NCBI GenBank assembly: GCA_032622095.1
Contig: CP136066.1
Span: 56,450,609 to 56,514,608, forward strand
From: Siphonodentalium dalli
Lineage: Eukaryota; Mollusca; Scaphopoda; Gadilida; Siphonodentaliidae
Length of the DNA: 64,000 nucleotides
Direction: 5' to 3'
Every line of letters begins with the position of its first letter. Within the stretch, counting starts at the first letter, position 1. The position numbers and the translations under genes are program-made. Positions 25,981 through 38,623 of this stretch are shown here, piece after piece. The notes under the pieces are model-generated. The model was given only the letters and a program-made list of their open reading frames with translations. It was not told where the DNA came from and did no database searches.

Positions 25981-28900
25981 CTAAAACAACAACAACCACA
26001 GCTATGTACTTTAATCACTGGCATCCAACTTAAGGTTAATCAGTCGGATAACAGAGCAGCGTCTATATACGTAAGGAAACTACGTCTTTCAAATTTAGTA
26101 TGTCGTCTAGAATATCAATAATCGCGTGTTCTATACTTGTAAATTTCTTAAGCATGGACCGATTTCTAGCCTCATCTAAACATTCACATTCCATCAAATA
26201 ATGCATTTCATCTCCAAGTTGATGTTTATGGCACAGGGGACACAGTCTACGAAGTACAGTTGTTTCGTTCCAACGTCCTTTCTCTATTGGCAGATGGTGG
26301 TTACTAGTTTGGAATTGACAGAGAGTTATTCTATTCTTTGTATCCAAACAGCTCAGGTATCTTTCGAAATGTATATCATGTTTAAAAATCTTATAAGTGT
26401 TACCTCTGCTAGAATTTTCTATATCAGATAACCAGATGGTTCGGAATTTACTATTTAAACTGCATTTGAAATATGATGTTAATTTTTCTGGACATGAAAT
26501 ATTCTCCATGTTCCACAGATGAATCTGTCCACAATATGTTAGGATGTTCTTTATTTTTTCTATCCACTGAAATTTCACTGACGAAGCATCGCATACTTTC
26601 AGGGATAGTAAATACAAAAGTTTGCAAAATCTGTTCTGGTTCATATTCTTAATTTTCATCCAATATTTCACAATACGCAAGTTGATTGTGTATTCAATAG
26701 GCAGCCTACCGCTCTCGCCATATAACATATAATTGGGGTAGACGACCTCAGATGGAGAACATGTCTTATAAATGTTCTGTGTATAACTTCAAACATATCA
26801 TTATTCCCTGATCCCATACCTCGCAACAATACAGCATGATTGGTAACACTTGTGCATCAAACAATTCAAAGTTATTTTTAATTGACAAGCAGTGTGTTCT
26901 CGATTTTGAAATAATGGAATACATTGCCTTATTTGCTATATTCAGCAAAGTCTTTTTTGCACCCGAGTACGACCCTGATTTTGTATGAATAATTCCAAGA
27001 TAGTTAAAGTTCTTGACTACTTCAATTTTCTGATCTTTGTATGTAAATGTCCTATTTTTAGGCAAGCTTCGTTTAGAAATCAACAGTATTTTGGTTTTCT
27101 CAATGTTGACATTTAACTTCCACTTCTCGCAATACCGTTTGAAGCTACTAAGTGCTTTCTGCAAATGTAACGGTGTTTCAGCCATAAGTACGGTGTCATC
27201 TGCGTATAAAATAATGAATAGTTTGACATATGTCTGCAAATGGGTTTCTATATCCCGTGACATTTTGGACCAACCTCGGAGACCGTCCGAGTTGAGAAAA
27301 TCCTCAAGATCATTTAGGTAAAGTGAAAAAAGCAGGGGTGATAGGTTTTACGCCTTGTCGTATGCCAGACAAACATGGGAAACAATCGGATGTTGTATTA
27401 CCCATACGAACTTTCGACTTAATGTTTGTGTACATGTTTCTAACAACCGCGAGTAGCTTTCCGTTTACGCCATTACTCAGGAGTTTGTGCCATAGCCCTT
27501 TCCTCCATACCTTATCAAATGCTTTCTCGAAATCAATGAATGCGCAATAAATATTCCTATTAAGTGCCTTTGTGATTTCCGTTAACATATGTAAAACAAA
27601 TATGTTATCTGTTGTTGAATAGCCTTTTCGAAAACCCGCCTGGTTCTCAAGGAGAACCTCATTTTCTTCAATATAAGAATACAATCTATTCGAAAGAATC
27701 TTCGTAAACAATTTGCCAAAGCAGCTCAAAAGAGTGATAGGTCTATAGTTTTTTGGATCTCCCTTGTTACCTTTCTTCTTATAGAGCGGAATGATAGTTC
27801 CAATTTCCCATATGTCTGGTACACAGCCTGATTCGAAAACTAAGTTAAATATTTTACAATATATGTCGATAAGGGTGTCAGAGGATGCCTTGATATATTC
27901 ATTTATAATTCCGTCTTCTCCAGGGGACTTATTGTTTTTTAAACTCTTGATAGCTAACATGATTTCTTCTTTGCTTATTGGTCGATTTAGTTGGTCGTTT
28001 GTGTTACTTGTCTCAATGTTCATACATGTATCTAAGTCATCTGTGGTTGATTCAGAATTAAGTAATCGGAAATGTTCTTCAAAATTGTCTATGTCAACTG
28101 AGTTATTTGATACTATATCTCGCTTATTAAGTTTAGACCAGAATTTTCTTGAATTTTCTATTTTTAGTTTTGATAATTCACGTGTGATATTCTCCCTATG
28201 TATTGCTATTGCATTGTCCATTTCTCGTTTGTATCCCCTACTCATTTCAAGCATCAGTTGTCTTGATCTATTGTTTTGCTTTCGCTTGTGATATCTCTTG
28301 GATTTACGGGAGACACTTAGCAGAACATTATATCTATATTGATCATATTTGGAGTCTAATCGACTTAAAATTCACGGATTTACAGGTGAAAAAGTAAAAA
28401 ACATCCTGCCATTTGCAGATGTGAGAAGATATGCCTAGTCCTTCAATGCAAGGATGGCATTGCTGTTAAAATAGCCACACCAGTTAAGACCTCCGTAAAC
28501 ACAAAGAATGTTAAACTATAGACATATTTTGTTCTTACACCAATCATAAATAGCATGTTATTGTCAAGATCGTACGCGGTGTCAGTAAGGGTACGTTCAC
28601 ACACTGGCAAGTTTGCACGGTATGGTTTGCATGAATTTTGTCGTAGATATGCAACGATATGGTGCCATAATATGAACGAAAACAAGCACATAACGTGCAT
28701 CTGTTCCACAGCTAACTACGTACGAAGTACACCATCTGTAGTTCCACTATTAACGATGCTCCCGGCATTTGCCTGTAAATATCATGCAATTATCTCGCAA
28801 GAATAAATCATGCAGGTATTTGAAGGCAAATTACAATAGCACTGTTACAAGTGGAATTAGATAAATGTTACTTCTAAAGTTCTCACGTCTGTCACTTTGG

Positions 28901-31900
28901 TAAAGATGTATGCTATGTGCACGTTCCGTTCATATTCTGGCACCATGTGGTTTTCTACGACGAAATGCCCGCAAAAAATTTACCGTGCAAACTTGCCAGC
29001 GTATGAACTAAGTTAGTAAAAAGCAGCCATATTATGACAAAGTACAGTGCGTAATTTGTGTACGATACGCAAAACACTCAATATCGGGTTGACACTTTGG
29101 TTAAAATTCATACATGTTGTTTAAAACATACCGATATATCGCTCGCTAATGCTCGACACGCAAGGTGTCGCCGTTGAATGGGTCACCGTGGATCACTCTC
29201 CTAAAAAAATCACCACTGTGCCGTATATAAACAAACACTCGGCCCACACAAATGTGTTTTGTGGATACTATCGCATTCATACTATCATTATACTATATAA
29301 TTTATACTATTAGTATTTTCTTGAGGAAATTTTCAAAAGGTTGTAACTTTTATAAAAGTAGCGCTTGGTCGTTGCCAATTTATGTTCGTCTCATCGATTC
29401 GGAGATCGTCCAACGGAAAATCATGTTTTGACAATTTATTTTCTGAGATCAATTAATAGTAGATAGTTGAAACTTACGTTGTATCGTTGTATTTATAAGC
29501 CAACAAGGTCGTTTTTCATTTATATTTGGGCGTATGAATAAGTAGACGAACAACATACTTACGGAATTACCCAGTATGTTGTTCGTCTACCGATACGCAT
29601 ATACGCTCAAATGTCAATCGAAAAACGATGTTGATGGCACGTTTAGATACAGGGTCACTGGAGCCGTGTCATTTGTTTTCGCAGATAGTCGGTTCGAATG
29701 GAACAATTCCAGGACAAAGAAAGGATTTCTCAACATTGGACAATTATTTTGTGAGGTACTTTAGAAAAATAAAAGGTCAAGATGCCTTGATGTACATGGC
29801 GACGCAAAAGATGAGAAATCTGGCTGCAAATAAAACGGAGATAGTGGTTGTTGTGTACGACGCTAACCGAGGAAAGAAGCCATACCAGTGCTGTGTAATC
29901 GACGAAGGCGGCCCTCGCATGAGCGGCAATTCCAAAAATATTGGTGTTTCTGGTATAGGATCAGCGAGGTAACTATGAATACTGAAGTACAGTAATGCCA
30001 TAAATAATCGACTCCTTAACCACAACATAATAATGGGTAATTTTTCAGGATTTAATCGGAGCTTTCCGATGAATGGCAACAAGCCATATTTCCGACTAAA
30101 TTCTGACTGGGGAACTTCAATATGATCCTAGGTCTCCCATAGCAGTTGAGTCCTAAGCAGAATGAGGTCTCAGATGGTGAATTTAGTGATGCTATCCCGC
30201 TGCAAAGTTACCCATAACTCTGCTATGGTTAAGGAGTCGATTATTTAGGGCATTACTGTAACATTAAAGACGTACATCCGAGTTGTCACCATGGAACTGC
30301 CTTTGATGTGCTTGCGTCATTACACACATACCTATGTTGTCATCTTTCTTGTGCTTACTCCAATTCAAAATGCGTGGTAATTTCACCAAAATTCACTAGA
30401 GCGATCCCGCGATAGATTGCATGATGTAAATGATGTCATGCATGATCACAGAGTAGGTACTGCCGTAATTCTACCCAATTTTGGAGTTGAGTATATTGCT
30501 GGAAACCAATCAGAAACAATTGTTTGAAACTAAAGAATAATGACTGCTGGTGTGTGATTAACACAGAACAGGCCCTGAGGAAAAATACCATATATACCAA
30601 TAGGTATTACATACCCACACCACAGGTCACCTGGTGAGACAACTACACCATGAGTATATACATTAATACGAGGGTTATAACTATCGGCCTATATTGTGCA
30701 TAGACTCACTTGTGATAAAAAAAAACATCAAAATCCTCGGTGTATGAGATACTACTATATACCCAGCTCGTTATACAATATTCGCACCTTTTGGTGTATC
30801 TCCGGCGCCGATACGTCGAAGATCACCAAAGATATATATGAATATGCACAAACACGGGTTCCCATAAAATATAGCATAGAACATATACATGCAAACCTTG
30901 TGGAGCACATGCAGCGAATGGTCTAAAATTAACGTTCATATTAAGTAAATATTCTTCACCATTTAACATAAATTGTTAACGCACGTGACAGGGGATAGGT
31001 ATTGTTTATTGTATCCTGCTCTGTCTATGTAACGTATATGTTGGATGAGAGATTAAATATTAACCTATCTACATGTAAAACACTCGTGAGCAATGCGCTC
31101 TCGTGTTTGTTAGAGTACCGTGATCCAGTGGTTAGCGCGTCGGACTTGCATACGTTGCCAAAACAGCTATTTATTGACACCATCGAAGGCGTAGCTACAT
31201 GTTCTAGACTAGCATATGTGACCCGCCATATCAAATCCAGTCATAAGTCGGTTTTACCCTGTGCCAATGCATTATCTTATATATGCGAGCTGACCATAGG
31301 TCGCCTCGCATATATAAGAGAATGCATTGGCCTAACAATTTTTTTTTACAATTTTAATAATTTTTTCTTGTATTCTTTAACAATTTTATAATTTCACCCA
31401 TACAGAGCCCCAGACAAACATGAGCAGACGACACTCTTCTATATGCTTCTATATATGTGTGGGGCTCCTTGCAGGGTAATGGATGTTTTTTATTTTATGT
31501 CCTAAAAATTGTAAGAAACATTTATTTTTTTAAAATGATAAAAAATTGTTAGGCCAATGCATTCTCTTATATATGCGAGGTGACCTATGGTCGACTCGCA
31601 TAAATAAGAGAATGCATTGGCACAGGGTAAAAACGTCGCTGGTTTAATGAGAGTTTCACACAGCAGTGGCTTGGTCGAATTGATCGACTTGCCATTGTCG
31701 GATTGTTCGCTGTTCATATTTCGCGCCAAGTTGTGACCCTTAAAGACATATCATGGACTTGTTCGGGTGCATTAAAGTGATAAGTTAGTACACAGGCGCT
31801 GTACCAACTGGGGGATGTGAATTTCTACTAACATCGCCGAAAATCTAAACGAAATCGACCACATCACTCCATAGAAAACATCGCCTGAACAACGCGCAAT

Positions 31901-34900
31901 TGTAAATATTTACATCTCGATTCGGGACGCAACAAACGGCGATAAACGAACGCAAATGATTTCGCCACCGAGAGTCATTGAATTTAATTGATATATAAGA
32001 ATGACGGTGTGTGTTGTAAATTTTGATTTATATTCGCAAAAATAACTACTTTGAACAAGATTATTCTACATTTCTATTTGGCCACCCTATATATCTAAGT
32101 GTTTCACATCACTTTAAGCAAGGTCGCTCGTACTGTTTCTGTTTCGCATCACCTATATGCGTTGATAAGGATATACATGATTATGAGCAGTGAAAGATAT
32201 TGTCAGTATCATGGCCACATAGTGGCTGTACCTTCCCCTGTCCTCGGGGAGCAGCATGCACATGTGCTTGTAACAATTTATATATATATATATAATATTA
32301 ACACTAAAGGTTGGTCACTGGGGGGGGGGGGTGATATTGAGTAGCCATTGTTGATGCGGCCGTTTAGGGGTTATAATGGGCACCGATTTTGTTCGGATAA
32401 ACGGCAAAATGTATGATGTCTTATACGATAACAAACAGATTAATATGCGAATTTTGCAACCGTGTGCCCTCTCTTCTTGAGTTTGACAATATTTGGTATT
32501 AATGACTGTTTTCAACGACAAAACATTGGAGATTGATCGGGAATCCATCCGCATTCCATCGCGATACCGCAGTGAATTTATTGATGTTCACCGATTGGCG
32601 GAGCTATTTGTGGATTATTTGCGAGAAATTTGAACTTACTTTCGGGTTACAACTTCGAGTTTGATGAAGTGCTCGCTGCCGCCGTTGATCCAAGGCGACA
32701 AACATCTCCCCCACTTGCGTTGAGGTCGTAATACCATTTGTTGAGGTAAGTGGATTTGCCTGTGCCCGCCTGTCCAGTGAGCAACACATTGCATTTTGTC
32801 ATAACGGTGGCATTCATTTTTGATAACATCATGCCGTCTTATTTATAAACAAAGTCAGGTGACATTCGGACAAAAACAAAGAAGTATTTTTGCAATTCGG
32901 CTAATCAGTTGACAGCTACAATTCACTGTTATCATTCCGGAAAAAATATTGTCTAGTCACTTATATAAAATCATCTAATGTATCAAATACAAACAATTTT
33001 TATTGGAATAAGGAAATAAGAAACATATGAAGTGATCACCGCATATTATTCTGTTTGTACACGTAAGTTATTGTACATTTAGCCGTTTACCCGAATTAAA
33101 TCGGTGCAGATTAACCCCCGTCGGCCAAGGCGCCAAACCAAATTTGAATATTGCCGACAGAGAGACCGACCTTCCATTTTATATAAAGTAATAAAATGTT
33201 TGTTACAGGTACCTGTGGGGAGCAGTATATACCTAATGAGTGATCGGGCTCATCAGCATGCATTGGAACGGTGTACCTTATAGAATACGTGTAATAAATG
33301 GATCGTTTACAATCGGTTATTATTATGGGACATGTTCAGATAATAAGTTCTACAAACGACAATTTATTTAACTTATTATCTAAACATTTCCCTCAATAAA
33401 TAGGACTCCTTCTGTATTTGTATTTATCGGTCATCTACTTATATTGCATGCATCCGTTCAAATCAATAATAGACCATTCCGATGTTCATATTTTAGCTGA
33501 CTGGGAGAATGCATCGTGTACATAAAGGGCTAATATCACTGGGGCAAACTCAACTGCATGTAGAAAAGCACATACCCCGCTAACTTCCTGAATTGTTGCG
33601 AAAACCCTGTGCCAATGCATTCTCTAATAACCATAGGTCGCCTCGCATATATAATAGAATGTATTGGCCTAACAAATTCTATATTATTTTTTATAATTGT
33701 TAAAGAATGTAAGAAAACATGAAAAACATGATAAAATATTGTTAAAGAATGTAAGAAAAAATGAAATATGTGATAAAAAATTGTTAAAGAATGTAAGAAC
33801 TAATGATAAAAAATTATAACAATTGTGGCACATTTGCCCTTTTTAATTCATGTTTTTTTACTATCATTATATCAAGGTATTATGCAGCGCAGTTCCTGTG
33901 TACCTTCAGTCGCAGTGTCCGTCCAAAGCTTATATCACTGACAGCAAATTCTTCGTGTTCATCCAATGTTAACGACTACCTTGTGGTGCAGTATCCCAAA
34001 CTTCAGCCCGAAAAAATCGCGACCTGCGTCCATGCCATACACAGTAAACCGAATGTTCGGATGGTGGCTGAATGGATCACATACCAGCAAATGATGGGGT
34101 TAGATAGGGTCTTCATATTCGTCCTCGATCCAACTCATCGGGTCATGGATCTTCTGGCTTATTTCCAGGGATTCGTCGAAATTATGATGCTCGAGTTACC
34201 TGGTACAGTTCAAGGTATGTTCACAACTATGGTTACAGTGCGCAAATAGTGTATGCAATAAGGGTGCGTTTAAATTGGTGTACTGAAATATGTGGAGTCT
34301 TGTGTCACGGATTTCTGTGAGTATGAATACAACATGATTACTGGTAGTGAACGCGGGCTTATCAGTACTCTGGTAAGCGGTAATTCAGCCAGAGTTCGCG
34401 CCAGTTTAGGCCAGGCAGACAGATGAATACACTATCACCAGCCAACGCCATTTGATCCGTGTCGCATCACGCAGCATCGTTGCTCATAGTCTCGGCTAGA
34501 AGCATGCAGGAGAATTTGGGGCGGGTAGAAATAATAGAAATGATAGAAAAACGCACGCATTTCCCCGATAATTATGTTGCGATTAGCAGAACGATACCTG
34601 ACACAGTACTCCACACTTAGAACATATGTGTATACATTCCATTTATAGCTTAGAAAGTGTTAACAAAAGGGGGTGGCACCCTCCACTGTGCCTATTTTGT
34701 TGCATGCATCATAAGTCGCTTTGAAATTTTCACTAATTCCAATAATGTATGAAGGTTTTTTTTTCACATTTTTATTCAGGTCACAACAATATATATATAC
34801 GGCTGTATGTGCCATATGTCGCACTAAAGTGTATTGTACATGTATAACTACAATAAGGAATTGGAACAATTTCTTCTTTTTGTTTTCATTTTTCATCTGA

Positions 34901-37900
34901 AATATGAGTTTGGATTTAAAGTATGGGAATTTTAAGTAACATAAAGGACGAGTATGCTCGTTACTAGACTAAGGTTCATAAAGTTGCCAATTTATTCCAT
35001 CGTTCTCTAAAAGAAATCTGTTTTATTTCGATTTGGAACCATATGGAAGGTAACTCTCGATATTTTTGTAGCGCTTGATTCTCTCAATTAGACCCTGTAG
35101 AGTGGGTGCAGAATTTCTCATTTTGCATGAGTAAATGAATTTAACGGTGAAAAAGTATGGAGGGTTATTAGGGTCACAATCATAACTTCACATTTTAATT
35201 CTAACTTAACATTTTAATTCTTATATTTTAATTCTAACTTAACATTTTAATTCCAACTTAACATTTTAATTCTTATATTTTAATTCTAACTTTACACTTT
35301 AATTCTAACTTTACATTTTAATTCTTATATTTACATTCTATTTACATTCTATTTACATTCTATTTACATTCTATGTACATTCTAACTTTACATTTTAGTT
35401 ATAACTTTACATTTTAATTCTTATATTTACATTCTATTTACATTCTATTTACATTCTATTTACATTCTATTTACATTCTATTTACATTCTATTTACATTC
35501 TATTTACATTCTCTGTACTCTAACTTAACATTTTAATTCTAACTTAAGATTTTAATTTCAACTTAGTATTTCAATTCTAACTTATTATTTCAACTCCAAC
35601 TTAATATTTTAATTCTAACTTAACATTTTTATTTTAATATTTTAATTTAATGATCTATAAAATAAGAAGCTAAACACAAATCATCGACTAAAAGTTGTAA
35701 TGTTTGAATTAAAATAGTATATTTAAAAAGTTGGAATTGAAATGAGCATAAAACGGATCTCAGAATTGAAAGGCAAAAATTAAAACAAACATAAAATGGA
35801 TTCTAGAAGTTGTAATTGTGACCCTAATAACACGCCTGCACTTCTGTAACAATTATAACGAAAGGCGTCGCTGCAATCGAACGGCCGGACATGACAATCT
35901 GCGGGATGGGATGGAATATGGAATAGAATGACAATCTGCGGAACAGAATTTCAAATTGCGTGGAACGGCCGATATCTCGAGGAATACAGTACGCAGAGGA
36001 CTACTTTTGGTGTCTAACGAAAGGCCCACATTCGCACTATTCACACATATTAACCCCGCCACTGACCGGACAGCAGAAGTTCCATTATTCGATCGACAAC
36101 TGACCCAACATAAAATTGTCGAACTCAAGGCCGTAGAACAGCTGTACTATGTATTTTTACAGCCATAACACTATGCCCACAAGCAGACTTGGTATTAAAA
36201 TGAAGTTTATCATCTATTGTACAGCAAGAGACAGATTAACCCACCCATGAGAAGGTGCCATGAAACACGAAAAACTGCGTTCGACGTCAATGTTTAGAAT
36301 TTAGATTTCTCGATGAATACGCTAGCAAACAACAAGTGTTAGGTACCAAATGACACAGTGGAATACTGCGCATTCGTGTTTAGTTACAATATGGCTGTTT
36401 TAGTACGAATAATGTAATGGCGAAATCGCAAACACGCGCCGATGAAAACAACTAAAAATAGACTCAATGCATGGTTACATTAACAGGATCGATTTCAGCT
36501 GATATATTCCATATAATGGGGCGTATAGTATATCAAAATGTAGACACAGGGAATGTAATTTTGTCCAAATGGGTCCAACACGCAGTGAAATTGTTGCAGA
36601 AATTCGCTCCAAGAAAGAGCGCTACTTTTTCTCGTACAAAATAGAATGGCCGACTGAAGCCGTTTTATCGTTCCAACTAAGCCTGTTCTTAGCAGCACTT
36701 CGTCAACAAAATACGAATATACACCATGTATCAGAAGACGTATCAAATGTGATTTTTTAATGGCTTTGCGCTCTTCATTTGTTATAATTCGCACTTATTT
36801 CAGTTGTGACTAAAAGCCCAGATGCCGGAAGCCGGTGTCCGGCGATTACAAGCCAAGTTACAAAATAGATTAACTGGGTTGAACGCACGAACATGTCAAT
36901 GGTGAGACTGTTTGAAAGAATATTCAAATCAAATAGTGTTTATAGACTTAAAAACTTATGTGTCCGCCGGTCATACGCGGTGGAGGTTCTCATATTATCT
37001 GCCGGTCATACGCGGGGGAGGTTCTCATATGAACATATTATCCGCCGGTCATACCCAGTGGAGGTTCATATTATCCGCCAGTCATACGCAAGGGATGTTC
37101 TCATATTATCCACCAGTCATACGCGGGGAAGGTTCTCATATGAGAACCTCACCCGTGTTTGACTGGCGTATAATATGAGAACCTCCCTCGAACGCAGTTT
37201 TTCGTGTTTCATGGCACCTTCACATGGGTGGGTTAATCGGTCTCTTGCTGTGCAATAGATGATAAACTTAATTTTAATACCAAGTCTGCTTGTGGGCATA
37301 GTGTTATCGCTGTAAAAATGCATTTCTACAGCTGTTCCACGTCCTTGATTTCGACAACTTTCATGTTAGGTCAGTTGTCGACCAAATAATACAACTTCTG
37401 GTGTCCGGTCAGTGGCGGGGTTACTATGTGTGGATAGGGCGAATGTGGGCCTTTCGTTAATCACAAAACGGAGCCCTCTATGTGTTGTATTCCTCGAGAT
37501 ATCGACCGTTACACGCAATTTGAAGTTCTGTTCCGCAGATTGTCGTTCTATTCCATATTCCATCCCATCCCGCAGATTGTCATGTCACGCCGTCCGATCG
37601 CAGCGACCCCTTTCGTTATAATTGTTACAGAAGTGCAGGCGCGTTATTAGGGTCACAATTACAACTTCTAGAATCCATTTTATGTTTGTTTTAATTTTTG
37701 CCTTTCAATTCTGAGATCCGTTTTATGCTCATTTCAATTTCAACAATTATAGAATTAAAATATAAGAATTAAAATGTAAAGTAAGAATTAAAATGTAAAG
37801 TTAGAATTAAAATATAAGAATTAAAATGTTAAGTTAGAATTAAAATATTAAGTAAGAATTAAAATATTAAGTTAGAGTTAATAGAATGTTTCTGGAATGT

Positions 37901-38578
37901 TTCTAGAATGTTTCTAGAATGTAAATAGAATGTAAATAGAATGTAAATAGAATGTAAATAGAATGTAAATATGATGTAAATAGAATTAAAATATAAGAAT
38001 TAAAATGTTAAGTTAGAATTGAAATGTTAAGTTAGAATTAAAATATAAGAATTAAAATGTTAAGTTAGAATTAAAATATTAAGTAAGAATTAAAATATTA
38101 AGTTAGAGTTAATAGAATGTTTCTGGAATGTTTCTAGAATGTAAATAGAATGTAAATAGAATGTAAATAGAATGTAAATAGAATGTAAATATGATGTAAA
38201 TATAATTAAAATATAAGAATTAAAATGTTAAGTTAGAATTGAAATGTTAAGTTAGAATTAAAATATAAGAATTAAAATGTTAAGTTGGAATTAAAATATT
38301 AAGTAAGAATTAAAATGTTAAGTTAGAATTAAAATGTGAAGTTAGGATTGTGACCCTAATAACCCTCCATAAAAAAGATGCGTTACTAAAATATTCATGA
38401 ACACACGGCAGTTGTAGCTCGCTCGCTCGCTCTCTCTCTTTCTCTCTCTCTCTTCATCTCTCTCACTCTTTCTCTCTCTCACTCTCTTTCTCTCCTCTCT
38501 CTCTCTCCTCTCTCTCTTTTCATCTCTCTCTCTTTTTTCATCTCTCTCACTATCTGTATCTCATTCTCTCTCTCTATC

Positions 38579-38623
<45 letters not shown>

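Noticed and set aside
25671-26033. 120-codon Ser/His/Thr-rich frame
   Set aside because: Produced by trinucleotide microsatellites near the LINE 3' region.
33803-33892. Open sequence upstream of exon 4 as part of the coding exon
   Set aside because: The frame is open, but the phase-2 donor of exon 3 fits only an acceptor ending at 33909 (or 33915); 33892 is phase 0.
35160-35650. CRISPR-like array from regularly spaced TTTACATTCTA units
   Set aside because: Repeats are 11 bp with no unique spacers, within a foldback arm in a eukaryotic genome.
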